Positions 45,242-56,725 of a stretch of DNA of 64,000 nt are shown piece by piece (position 1 is the first letter of the stretch; every line of letters starts with the position of its first letter). The translations under genes were made by a program, and so were the position numbers. The notes under the pieces are model-generated. The model had not been told where the DNA came from. It searched no databases and saw only the letters and a program-made list of their open reading frames with translations. Source of the DNA: Ischnura elegans (taxonomy: Eukaryota; Arthropoda; Insecta; Odonata; Coenagrionidae); NCBI RefSeq assembly GCF_921293095.1, contig NC_060249.1, positions 74,907,907-74,971,906 of the forward strand, written 5' to 3'.

Positions 45242-45876
45242 CCGGAATGTAAATTAGGGCGGATCGGAAAAAAATCGATTTTTTTCAAATCCATCTGGCC
45301 CAATGAAAAAGAGCTGTGGGAATGATCAAATATAAAGCCAAAAAAATTGAGGCCTCTGGGTGAACCCCTAAACCTCTTCCAACGGCCATGGGGGATCACA
45401 GATACGCCAAAATGCGCGAAAGTTTTGTCTCAAGACCGTAACCGGCGAGTAAGTCGGCAAAATATATTTAGAATGGCCATAAAATATTAAAATTTTCTAT
45501 TTTTGACCCTCCCCTCCATAAATTGCCGTTGAGCGATGGTCAAGTTTTCACCTATTATTATTTAAGTATTTTACCGATTGTGGTAGGTTTCCATGGAGTG
45601 CTTAAGGAGAATTCCGTGAACCTTCCCTTCCATCATGCACTTCCCTCTTCATTGCACAATAAGACTATTCATGCTATCTATAAAATCCCATTCTTTTCCT
45701 TCCTTTCCCTCGTTTGCCAGTCATTCTACCCCCTAACACTGTTTTCAACATCCCCACCTAGAAGTCTCAAAATTTCTGGTCTTACATTTGATTAGTCCTA
45801 CAACATTTTTTATTGGGCCAGATGAATTTGAAAAAATTGAATTTTCCGATCCACCCTATTGTACATCTGCACTCGG
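45242..45876. mobile_element. Long inverted-repeat element (about 635 bp)
   Basis: The left arm at 45242-45312 contains TAAATTAGGGCGGATCGG and TCAAATCCATCTGGCCCAAT. The right arm at 45805-45876 is its complement (ATTGGGCCAGATGAATTTGA, CCGATCCACCCTATTGTACA). Arms of roughly 65-70 bp diverge at scattered sites. The interior of about 490 bp has no recognisable ORF. It is a DNA transposon derivative; the target site is not resolved. Confidence 0.65.
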
Positions 45877-48800
45877 GGGCATGCATTGGCACTGACGCTG
45901 TACCCATTTTTCATCGGGATGGGAATTTTTTTTCGCGCTGGCACGGATGCAAGTATGCAAGCAAGAAGGGTCGCGAGCCGCGAGACTCTTTCGCATCCAC
46001 CGCTCGGCCTGAGGTCGCCAATGCGCAATCCTGCCCGCGTCCACACGTCGTGCATATTTGCTGGATACCTTTTGTTCTCGAGGCATTTTTGATCCTTCCG
46101 TCGTTTGAGAAATAGACGCAGAAGGAAGGTGGGCGTGAGAAATCTCGTGACTCTCAGGGTGAGAGCATTATCGAGTCTCTTTTCCGTGGCCGCGTCTTGG
46201 AGATTAGAGATCGATTTCTCAGAAAACCTTACATGTGCACTTTTGCCAGATTGATCAAAAGATTTCCTTGAGGGAGGGCGCCAGGATAATAAAGAAATCA
46301 ATGGCTCCAGGACAGAATTTTCGTATTTTTTCGGCGGAATAACGTGATTTCGGTCAATTTCCTCCTCCATGATTTAAAGTAGCCAAAGATGGAGACTGTG
46401 TCAAAAGATTGCGCCGCAATTTTGCAAATAAAATTACATCTTTGTACGATCTCAAAGAAATTAAATTCTAAGAATTCTATAATCTCAAACAACCTCTGAT
46501 GGAACGATTTTCTGGCGTTTTACTGTAAGAGGTGTTTCAGATGGAATCTACATCACTCTTGATTTTAATGAGGCATTTTGTTCCAGAGGTATGTTTTCGG
46601 ATAAATTATGTATTATGTGAAGTTAAATTAGCCTTTAAAACCAATTATTTAGGTGGTAAATTCCTATGCAAGCGCGCAAAAATTCACAGTAAAAATGCCA
46701 TTTACATTACCTAACCTAGAATCGAGATGCCCCTTATTGAGAGTAATTTAGACATCTGGACGTCGCTGAAAAATTTCTCTATCCCCCAGGATACGAACAA
46801 AAACGATTTGAATGAGACACTACGACAAATCAGACCTCGAAATTTGCTGTTTGATCTCCGAAGACTTTCTTGTAGCTTATGTTTTACTAATTTTGGACAT
46901 TGTATCGAGAAATCTACGTAAAATAATAAAAAAAATAGTGTGAAATCAGCTTACAAGTCATCATCTCCATTATGAGTGTGATTTTAGTGTAAATATTTAC
47001 TTCTTTCACTACGGAGAAATCCATTTTAGACTTTAACTTGATTTGAAACAGCAGCACAATGATAAGCGTTCTAGCCTCTTCCAACTAGGCCAACACCACG
47101 TCCACAGCTCGCCCTTGATCAACAGGGGAGTTTTAGTCAGTGGTGGCTCTACTAGGAATCGACTCCTACAGAACTCTATCATTATTTTGTTAATGAAAAT
47201 ACCAGGACAGCATCGCCGCTTTCCACACTTGCCCTCAAGATCTTTGGAAATTTAATGTCCCCACCTTTGTCGAACTCACGCGTCGCTCCCTTTCACTCTG
47301 GAGATAAACTCCCCTCCACGAACCAGTCCTTAAAACTCGCCGACATCCTCGTAGAGGCAGAGATGTGGAGGTATAAAAAGGCTGACTAATTATCCGCCTG
47401 AATGGAGGAGACCATGGATAAGTTTATCTAGAGGACTGGAGGAATGAGGCTCGTTTTTACCTCGTCGCTGATTGATAGCCTGGAACCACGGGAAGAGCGA
47501 CCGCGTGGCCAAAAGGCGAACTCACAAAGCGGTGGTTGGGCAATCCTCGCGTGGTTGTTAAATGAAATGGAGAACCGGGACGGTGAAAGAGGGAGTAGGA
47601 TAGAGGAAGAGAAGACGTTGAAATGATCAAAGTGTCCTCTAAATCAAACTAGACGCACTGCAATGGCAGAGCAGTAGTTAATTTTATTTATTAGCCTGTG
47701 CTTGTTAGTTATTTAGGCAAGGGAGTGTGATTTTTAATCGGCATTAACCACATACTACCTGACAAGTCTGATTGATACGATTCGCTTAATTTATTTGATA
47801 CGATTATTCGCTGTTATTTTACTTAGTTGTTCTTTTGCCTTCAATTATCACTAAAAAAGCTAAAAATAGGCAGTTATCTAAATCTGTTGAAAACTCGAAA
47901 AAATTCTTCATAGTCAATTTTTTGCTAATAAATTCAACAAATTGTCTTCAAAACCGTGTTCATGATCTGTGGTTATTCTGAAAAGGAATAGTAAGAAGAA
48001 ATATACAATTTTTAATTCACCATGAGGCTGAACATTTGCCTCATTTCATAATTAGTGTGCATTTATTTACTCTCTATTTAATGATTCGGTATCGTCAGAA
48101 ATAGTTTTGAAAATCATTTAAATATCAATACCGTTGTATCAATATCTGTATAGCATTAGAGCAAACAAAGTCGTGAGAAACCTCTTAAAGCCTATCATGA
48201 CGTGATTAAAAATACACAAAGAAATCGAAACTGTTTCACAAGGAACAAACATATGCAAATGGTAGACTTTCCTTAAAAGCTTTTTGTGGTTCGAAGACAG
48301 CTGCAAAATAGTAGTTATATTACTGCGAACGAGAGATTGACGCGATCAAAGCGACAGGGTTGAGGCCAGACATGTGAGGGAAAGTTCGACAGCGGGAAAT
48401 GTCATCGTTGGTGATTCGATAGATGGAATCCTACGGACGATACCGGCTGGACTGGAAGGGTGTGTTTCGACAAGATGAATTGACTTTCTCTTCAAAATGC
48501 TTGACTCTTCTCCAAGCGGGACGTATTTCGCACGTGCTCGGTAATTCAAATTATTTTCAAAGAACAGCGACTGAGCGGAAATGGAGAATAAAACAATCAT
48601 ATGTAGGGAACACTGATAGGTTATAGCACTGTGCAGAGTTGCGGATTGAATAACTGGAGGGTATTTTCGGGGAACCACTAAATTATTGCGGAGATGTCCT
48701 GCCGATTAGGATAGGTTGACGTTGACGTTGAAGTCGACTCAGCGGTGCCTGTATTCATAACTGACAGCTAAGCTGGTATTTCTCTTCTCTTAACGATAAA

Positions 48801-49085
48801 ATTCATATTACCCGTAAACACTTGTGTCACTAAAAAATGACTTCATGGGAGAGATAAAAGTTCTTCAGCAATGATCACCGCGCATCAAACAATTGTAATG
48901 AGAAATGTTGCAAACTAAATGATATTAGGTAGATAATAACTTTAAAATAAACTATCTTTGATATTAAATATCACTTTTTAAAAGTATCTCTTTACCTTGG
49001 TCTAACTTCTCTACTATTTGGATCGAAATAACTATTTTCTGAAAATTCGTTTAACACCCTGTCCACCATAAGTACACAGCGTAAG
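45877..49085. other. Long stretch without recognised genes; GC-richer patches at 45890-46100 and 47040-47640
   Basis: The longest open frame of the window (46370-45810, minus, 186 codons) overlaps the inverted-repeat arm and open frames on the other strand, and shows no domain. The patch at 47040-47640 is open in short stretches only. No repeat family assigned. Confidence 0.35.
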
Positions 49086-49353
49086 CAGTGGCTCAGCGAG
49101 GGGGGAGTTTGGGGGATACACCCCCCCCCCAGAACTCAGAGAAATTTCAGAATCGAATCCATTTTAATTAATTGGATAACTATTACATATAGAATGGTGG
49201 AAGGATTAATGAAATATTCCCCAGAAAGCCGTAAAACTCACCATTTTTCTTAAACATTTTCGTTGGGAGAGCTCCTGCAACTACCGTATTCCATACCCCC
49301 AGTATTAGTTGCTCCTTAAACCCTCCAAGCCTTAATTATTAACTGCGCGACTG
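49086..49353. mobile_element. hAT-type MITE (family 1), no clear TSD
   Basis: Begins CAGTGGCTCAGCGAGGGGGG and ends AACTGCGCGACTG. The interior matches 4205-4504 and 20284-20577 (CCAGAACTCAGAGAAA, CAGAAAGCCGTAAAACTC). It is shorter (268 bp) through small deletions. Flanking duplications are not recognisable, so it is probably old. Confidence 0.8.
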
Positions 49354-50298
49354 ATAAGTGTATTACACCTTTAGCTACCTCGATTTAGTGAGCCTCGATG
49401 GGTCTACCTACCTAGTGAGTCTTCCTTCCACTGCCGTGGTTGTTTTGACAAGTTGTCAATTTGTTGGAATAATAGATTGAAATTGATGCTTACGAAACTA
49501 AATCGTGAAATTTTAAGCGGTCCCATTCGTGAAATGAACTTTGATTAATATAACCAAACATACTAGTGATACTGTAAAAGACTTAAGCGTAATTTTTCAT
49601 GGGAAAGTGTCTTCTGAGACTACCCTTCTTTTCCGCTGATATCCATCCACTCGTACCATGGACATCGTCGCTTGCTCTAACCGTAAAAATTTTCGCTGCT
49701 TCTACGGTACCCCAAACTCTTAAGACATTGACAGTTCGACGCACGACTCATAGTGATGCTATCGTCCGCTTTTTTTTAAGTGCTCGCCGTGACCAATAAG
49801 TCTTTTAACCCTTCTTTTCGTGATTCGCACTCAAACGCACGCCCACGTAAGACTCCACTTGAGTGCGTCACGTCACGACGCCCGACGCACAGTAAGATGA
49901 AATCAAAATGCCGGATCAATTTTTCATCATTCTAAATTTCTTTTGAAACTTATGGTCACAAATGATCGAAAAAAATTATGTACACATTTACACGAGTAAT
50001 TACCGTTGTAGAGATACAGGGTCTCAAACATGACACAAATTCCGATGATAGCCCTTTGTTGATAGTTGCCAGTTTTCATTGGAAGTCTGAAAAAATAAAT
50101 AATTGGGAATACCATGGAAATGATTTTATGGCATTTAAACTGCATCATATATTGAGATGATACTTTTTCTTTAATGAAAATTTGTTTCAGAAATTTAATA
50201 CCACTTTTTTGTGCCCTAAGATGGCGAAAATATTAATCCTAAGAAAAATAAAGTTTTGCTTTTGTTTGTTTGCGACGTCGAAACCTAAGTCAATGCCG
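49354..50298. other. Non-coding stretch; CpG-rich patch with GCACTCAA inverted repeat
   Basis: At 49828-49870 GCACTCAA faces TTGAGTGC across a short loop, within a CpG-rich run (GTCACGTCACGACGCCCGAC). No gene recognised. Confidence 0.35.
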
Positions 50299-50460
50299 AC
50301 CTGTGGCGACGGCGTGAAGTCCTCGCCCGCCAAACAAGACGTCGCGGGTTCGAGTCCCGCCTGGGTAGTTCGTGCATGTGTAATTGTTAAATCTGTTGAG
50401 CATTCCGATGTAAAATGGCCAATATGTGTTGAATGTATGGGAATAAATAAATATTTCGAA
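50299..50460 (+). repeat. tRNA-derived SINE with AATAAATAAATA tail
   Basis: The A-box region CTGTGGCGACGGCGTGAAG is followed by a strong B box GGGTTCGAGTCCCGCC (50346-50361). A body with GTTGAGCATTCCGATGTAAA follows, then GGAATAAATAAATATT. The cloverleaf cannot be closed by an acceptor stem, so it is not a tRNA gene. It is the best-preserved B box in the window. Confidence 0.7.
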
Positions 50461-51440
50461 CGCGCGTCCCGGGGTCGCCGATGTGCGCTGCGCCGGGAAG
50501 CTTCGGAGTTGACGGCGACGTCAGCGGAAGTTGTGTGACATGGGCAAGCGAAAAGACAGAAGACACGTACCACCTTCTGCCCGTATCCACACCCACGGCT
50601 CAGTTTAGGGAGGTCCATCCGCAAATCGCTTATCCCTACATCTGTAGTCAGGGTATGTCTCAGCAGTAGAGAGAAATCAATCGCCTCGGAGCGGGACATA
50701 TAGCACTCCTTCCCCATAAAAAAAACCGTTCATGATTCTCATCAGGGACCGAAATATATTCTGGCGAGTCCCTCGGATGGCATGTATAGTTGGAAGTATT
50801 GCATCACTGCTGGGCTTGGCTGTAATACTTAAGTAGGCAGATCAAACATGCTCATAAAATGGGATAACTTACCAAGTAATTCAATGTTTGCCTTCTCAAG
50901 GAGGTTATACTGTGGCTATGTTGTCGAAGCAAATAATTATTTCCGAATTTTATTTACAGAGTGCGTTACTTCCTCTCGACTGGTCGCATTTTTCTTTTCC
51001 TGGTGACGTATTGTCCGTTCGAAATTCAAATTACCATCTTGTTAGTATATAGAATTGATCTGGTCAAAAATTGCCTGTTCCTCAAATATAATTTATAATT
51101 CTCTATGCCGGAGAAAGTACCGAGGTTAAAATTAGCAAATTCGGCACAAGGGCAAATTTTGAAAAGAATGTACTTAATGATGTGCTCATAAGAGGCTATT
51201 GAAAATTGATGATATATAATAGGTTGAATTATTGGAAAAAACATAATATTCACCACGAATTTATTGCATTGCAGCACGGATAGTTAAATTTTCAATTTTT
51301 ACGACGTTGAAGTTTCCTTCATTTGCGGATGAATACTCCTTGAGCGCTCTTTTTCAAAGATTTAGGTACGCTCCTACGATAAACTCCATTTAAATATCGG
51401 AGTCGATCTCTTTTGATTTTGGCCCTTAATCTTATTCTAT
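50461..51440. other. Non-coding stretch, CpG-rich at 50460-50560
   Basis: The CpG-rich patch adjoins the SINE tail. No exon recognised. Confidence 0.35.
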
Positions 51441-51700
51441 GTCAGGGTTAGTTTGGCGGATAAAATATTGGCTTCTTGTCTCGGGGGCATGGGTTCATAT
51501 CCATGCAACGGAGAAATATTTTCAGGGAAAATCTGAACCTTATGTGGTTGCTCTGTGGTAGGCTCTCGATTACAGCGCTGCGTCCGTCAGATGGGACGTT
51601 AAATGATCAACTTGGCGCTTTTCGCTTCGAGGAGTTGAACGCTGACGCCAGGTTTCTCTCCATCCATCTCTCCCGTGATATGGACTGAGCGAAGTTACAC
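51441..51700 (+). repeat. tRNA-derived SINE, arthropod GACGTTAA type
   Basis: The A-box region TTAGTTTGGCGGATAAAAT precedes CATGGGTTCATATCCATGC (B box with one change). The body contains GCGCTGCGTCCGTCAGATGG followed by GACGTTAA, and ends with CAGGTTTCTCTCC. It is homologous to 54975-55195 and, more distantly, 5936-6130. Confidence 0.8.
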
Positions 51701-54700
51701 ATCTCTTCTACTTTTCCAATTTTCATAAGCACTTCCTCACCTCACCGACATGCTTCAGTTTTATGCAAATCAGGGCGATTGTGCCAAGGGAAAGTGGCAA
51801 TGCAGGAATCCACCTCGGAACGTATCCAACATATCTCACGTCACTCGCTAAGAATGAAACTTGAGAAACTTCCAAATTGGGAACCAATCAAAGAAGTAAT
51901 ACCCGCTCCGGTCACGACTTGGTACGTGGTGGTGATGCGTGGGGGAAACCCTTTTGTTCGAGACAATGAGAAAATGTCCAGCGGAAAGGAAATGGGGAAT
52001 AAAGATTCGTCTTAATAAGATGTCTATTTCGCGCTCATTGGATTGAGGGAAGAGGAAGCAATTGATTGAAGCCGCCTCCGACTATGGGAGACCAGCCGAC
52101 GAGACGGTAGACGTATTTGGAATGAGCGATTCCGCGAATCTGACCGATTCAGAGATAAGACCACGTTCACTTGAAGGAGGGGAACTAAGTAATAAAGCAT
52201 GCAATGAAGGCAATACGACGGAGATGTATGTGGTCGAGACTGATTGATATGCATCGTCGGACGCTGAAATAAACGTTAAGGGTAAATGGTTAGACATTAG
52301 ATTTATCACTGAATGGAATAATAATTCTCCCAACTTAATTAAGACAAGGAAATATCTCGTGCTTCGCCGGTGAAAAATTAACTGGTATTATTATTGATTT
52401 TCTGGTATCGCTTCGTGTGTCGGTGCCAATGGTAGATAAAGTTCGAATTGAAAACGCCTCCTTGAACAGAAGAGAAAACCATGGCCATGGTGTCGGAGGA
52501 CCATGGAGACCCATGAGACAAACACACGTAACAGCACTGTTAAATCAAGAAGAATGCTCAGAGACCACGGCGGAAACTTTCGTTGAAAAATTGCATGGCA
52601 TTGTCTCGGAATTTAAGCCATGGGAGCCAGTATATAATACCCGAAATTTCAGGAACCGATGTTTCTCGTCATAAGTTCGACTATGGATGTATTTTGGCTG
52701 GGCTGTTTTTCTACCTGTTATGGTTTCTTACTTGGTACGTACCCAGGATGTATGGTTATACTTATTCTGTATTTGTACTCCTGCTGAATGACTTAAATAT
52801 TAAGCGAATCACCACGGAATGAGGGAATATATGTATATTATCTATTTCCTCTTTCAATTTTGGACCTCGAAATGTCACATCGGATACCATGAATCAACTC
52901 AATCGGTTGACAATTCATTTCATCAAGTAGAATTTTATAAATAAGTTTCAATTCATCCTCGTTTGTTACAACAATGCACTATTGTCTATTCAGCCTTATA
53001 ATTTTGACCAGAGGCACTAGAAAAGAAAATCTGGAGTCAGGAAATGATCCTCTTACGCATTATCTTTCTGGAAAAACGGCGGGAAAATGAGTATTTATTT
53101 TGAGTAATGAATATTTAATTAGCCCAGTACATTAGCTTTTAGGACTAGCTCTTCGAAAAGAAACGATGAAAAATGAGAAATGGAAAAAACAATGGGCTTT
53201 TGGTGGAGAACTTTAAAGACGAACTAAATGGCCAAAATTTTTTACAATAAAAATTATTAGCTTTCTGCGAATTTAATTCCGTAACTTCTTTTAGCCTAGG
53301 TTTCGTGATTAACCACGAATAAAGATGAAACAGAAAATATTTTCCTCTATTTCATTTTGATTGATTTAAAGGCTCAATAATGAAATTCATTATAAGTGTA
53401 AGTAGAGCATAAGTATATAAATGTACATCCCAGGTCTACGAAAAGTTGATCGCAATGGCTGACAGGGGCGGAGGAATGTCATAGTTTTTCGTAAGGGGAT
53501 CATAATTTATGGTGACACCTCTCATACAGAATGCTTCTCAGGACTAATGCATAGTCCAGTGGCTTTTAAATGCTCAACAATTTTTAAAAATTGCTTGTCA
53601 ATCTGAAAAAGGTCAAAAACCCCCTTTCCTTTGTAAACATGCAAGGGAAATGATATTCATCGGGGCTCGGAATAAGAGATAGGAATACCAAATGAGTATG
53701 AAAGGGAAAGGTTAAAGAAAAACTTTCATAGGTGAGCCACCTTAAATTTTACCATCTTTTAAAATATTTCCCGGAAGTACTGGAAGGGGTAGGTATAAAA
53801 AACAGCATATCTAATGTAATTATTTTAAATTGATTAAAGAACGTTCCCGACTAAAAATAAATGATGATTTTGCTCAAACCTATTGGGTAGCTCACATGTT
53901 AATATGCAAGTAACTGCAGGAGTATAAAAGGAGGGACGATAATGTGGAAGAAAAATTTCATTGTCAATTATTGAAATAAATGAATTGGTATCTATACATT
54001 GGATTCAAGTTTTTACTAGATGTAGCAATAAGCAGTAATTTACTTAGGCTTGTATGATAAGGTGAAGGAAAAAAATGTGAATATATCATTTATTTTCTTT
54101 ATAAATACTTATTTCTTTTCTGTGATTGAATTTACGTAAAATTTATTGAGCCAAAAATAGTCGGATATTTTAAATAGATGTGTAACCCTTGACGTATAAG
54201 CTCGTGAGCGACATTTGCCGTCGTTGGATATTCAGTCTGACATTATTCATTCGTGGCATTAGCTTCGGGTCGTTTCGAACGAGATATCCGTTAAACCAAT
54301 AACCTCCCCTGTAGCCGTAAGCAAGAAGGGCTTCACAGCGAAAGTACTTTGAGCTGAACCCCTGCTTTATCCATTCATACCCCGTTCGGGACTTGTACGG
54401 ACCACCCCTCCAGGATAATATGCCGTATACTCACTATGCTACGTCATTCTCCCTCCTTCCCTCTCGCACTTTTTAGTCATTCCTCGCAACGCTTCTCTCT
54501 CAATCACGATTATGACGTGAGGACATGCACTTGTCACGCGGGGATCGAGAAATCTCGCCAGCGGAGCCAGAAATAAAACGGTGACTCAAAACTGAATCGA
54601 ACATCAAACTTACCGGCCATCATAAATATTAAGATAGCGAATTCCTACTCACTGTGTTTGTAAACGTCGTTCAATTACTTAATGGTATTCCTATCTTTTA

Positions 54701-54889
54701 TTGTAAGCCGCCGTGAATGCCCATTTCTCCGAGTATGTGTGCAAAAGAAGCGGGGTTGTCGACCTAGCCGGAATAGTGGTTCTCCATTTTCTTAGCCATA
54801 AAATGACCGTAAGTGTTAACTTTCTTGTAAAAAATAAAGTGAAGGCGGTTGCTAACTGTCTAATAATCATTATTATAAATGAAAATATA
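51701..54889. other. Long stretch without recognised genes
   Basis: Open frames at 51779-52015 and 52417-52674 (plus) lie in moderately GC-rich sequence but show no domain or splice evidence. At 53464 a possible hAT end (CAGGGGCGGAGGAATG) has no recognisable partner. The rest is AT-rich. Confidence 0.35.
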
Positions 54890-54960
54890 CATCTACATAG
54901 TACCCTGCGAGCAACTGTAGGGTGTTTGGCAGGGGATGATCAATCACCTTGGTTCGCGAA
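54890..54960 (+). repeat. Dispersed arthropod repeat fragment
   Basis: Reads GTACCCTGCGAGCAACTGTA then GGGTGTTTGGCAGGGGATG, a decayed form of the CCCGCAAGCCACC...GGTGTGTGGCGGAGGGTAC repeat of insects. It relates loosely to 26298-26440 and 59715-59850. It abuts the SINE that follows. Confidence 0.5.
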
Positions 54961-54974
54961 TGATCGTAATAATA

Positions 54975-55195
54975 TGGTGGCTGGGGCTAGTGTACTGGCT
55001 CTCTATTTTTGAGATCTGGGTTGAAATTCAATGGTAGGAGCCATCTCCGCTTGAAAGCTCTGTGGAGGACATCTCAAGAGCAGCACTCCGTCCGTCGAAA
55101 AGGACGTTAAGTTACACATCCTTTGGCACCTTTTGTTACGGGGAGGCAGTCACTCTTGCCGGCTTTCTCTCCAATCTTCCATCAATCGAAGAAAT
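54975..55195 (+). repeat. tRNA-derived SINE, arthropod GACGTTAA type
   Basis: A-box-like GGGGCTAGTGTACTGGC, B-box-like GGGTTGAAATTC, then the body GCACTCCGTCCGTCGAAAAG and GACGTTAAG, ending CCGGCTTTCTCTCC. Same family as 51441-51700. Confidence 0.75.
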
Positions 55196-55919
55196 AGCCA
55201 CATGGTACTCACCTCTTAATGCTATTTAGTAAAGAAATATAGTATATCAAGGCAAACAAGCCCTACAATTTTGGTGTACATGGGCGAAGGTTAAGCTCCA
55301 CCATGACTATAGGCCTGGTAATACTTTACTTGAACGAGTTCATGTGCGTTTGCATGAACGGTTTTGACGTAAGTGCAGTGGAACCGTGAATTCTTGCGTT
55401 CAATTTTTGAGATCATGCATTCACACATAAACTCAAACAGTCCCCGTGAATGTTAAAAGCATTGCTCAGTGGACGATTGTGGAGTCGGAAGAGGGTATTC
55501 TATAAAACCTAGTGGACGTGGGCGGGTTGGTAGCAACGGTGGGGTAACTTTGACTATTTGCGTTGCCAATTATGAAATATGTTTTAAATGGTCACAACAA
55601 CTAGCTTCTGCAAATTATGGAATTATTATATCTCTCATCTCTCCTACATATTACACGCATAGATCCGCGAATCAAGAGAATGAAATTTTTCACGAGGACT
55701 GTATAAGTGTATACACTATACATAATCAGGTATCGTTCTGATAGGACTTAAGTCATAGACCTCAAAGGATCGTCATTACTCCACAAATTTAGTGATTTAA
55801 CCCGGAGGTTGGTTTTGATAGTTTATTTAAGTTTTTAACCTCTCCACACGTATGTCAAACGTAATGGGTCGAGACAATTCCCTCTTATCCCTCTCCACTC
55901 AACTTTTGGTATCGAGACT
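55196..55919. other. Non-coding stretch
   Basis: An imperfect hairpin GTTCATG...CATGAAC lies at 55338-55359. A segment (55410-55450) resembles 56628-56668 (TCATGCAT, CACA, AACT, CCCC in the same order). No gene recognised. Confidence 0.35.
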
Positions 55920-56110
55920 TAACTATTAGCAGCGGAGTTTCGTTTAATTTAGTTTCATTCTCGGGAGTAAAGTTTCGTCCTGTGTCGAAACTAAATGTCC
56001 TTGGTGATTTTAATTTCGTGCGGGAACGAAACTAAACCTAAGCCTCGTATTTTCGTTTTCCTCCGGGTCGGAACGAAACATTTTCGTTTCCCATTACAAA
56101 TAAACATTCT
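55920..56110. repeat. Cluster of CGAAAC / GTTTCG inverted motifs
   Basis: About 190 bp in which GTTTCG or AGTTTC and CGAAAC alternate at least nine times (GGAGTTTCGTTTAATTTAG, GTCGAAACTAAATG, GGAACGAAACTAAACC, GGAACGAAACATTTTCG). The resulting palindromes could fold extensively. Probably the end of a foldback-type element. Confidence 0.5.
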
Positions 56111-56124
56111 CCCCGAAAGTTTTG

Positions 56125-56175
56125 GCGGCCATGCCGTCTCGGAGCCAGATGGAGGTGAATGGGCCGAACGTCTTA
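56125..56175. repeat. 51-bp direct repeat, copy 1
   Basis: Starts GCGGCCATGCCGTCTCGGAG and ends GGGCCGAACGTCTTA. Its partner is at 56675-56725, same orientation and spacing without gaps. Confidence 0.75.
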
Positions 56176-56674
56176 AGCGCGAATATTGCAAAAGAGGATC
56201 CTCAAGTCGGCCTCCAAATGCGTTCTCACCCTCCGCGTATTTTAATGGGTTTACAAAATTCGCCACTCGCGTCGCTGACGGACAAATTGATCCGAGTTTC
56301 GAGAGGAAATGTGGTAAAATTAGGGGTGTTTGCCGAAATTTATGCACACAATGATTTTGATCTATCAACTTCATAACTTTTCTACTACATAACTATTCCT
56401 CGCAATTACAAACACTGCACTGCAAAATATTGGGATAAATTGGATCGCATTGCACACATCACCGCGTCGCGGACATTTTTGTGAAAACCGATTAAAATGC
56501 GACTGAAGTGGCAACAGAAATCATCCTTTTACGGGATGGAATTTGGCCTCCTCTATACAGATCCCTTTAGCTTCACTGTGGATTTGAGTCAGCGACCCTT
56601 AGGTCTAATTTAAGCGATCATTCTCGCGTTCATGCATCCTCACATTAACTTGAATATTCCCCTCGCAGGCTATA
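56176..56674. other. Spacer between the paired 51-bp repeats
   Basis: Moderately CpG-rich at first, then AT-rich. No gene recognised. Confidence 0.35.
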
Positions 56675-56725
56675 GCGACTATGCCGCCTCGGAGCCAAAA
56701 TGAGTTGAATGGGCCGAAGATCTTA
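56675..56725. repeat. 51-bp direct repeat, copy 2
   Basis: Starts GCGACTATGCCGCCTCGGAG and ends GGGCCGAAGATCTTA. About eight differences from copy 1 and no gaps. The gapless conservation is unusual for decayed repeats here. Confidence 0.75.

Noticed and set aside
45810-46370. 186-codon minus-strand open frame, the longest in the window
   Set aside because: No recognisable domain, overlaps the arm of an inverted-repeat element and equally open frames on the other strand; GC-richer composition explains the lack of stops.
50299-50374. tRNA gene
   Set aside because: Good B box but no acceptor stem; body and AATAAATAAATA tail follow, so it is a SINE.
50187-50717. 176-codon minus-strand open frame
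   Set aside because: It runs antisense through a tRNA-derived SINE (THARTTQAGLEPATS is the usual antisense translation of a B box), so it is not a gene.
52417-52674. Plus-strand open frame with acidic C-terminus as an exon
   Set aside because: No recognised domain and no convincing splice sites.
53464-53520. hAT element start (CAGGGGCGGAGGAATG)
   Set aside because: No matching right end or target duplication found.
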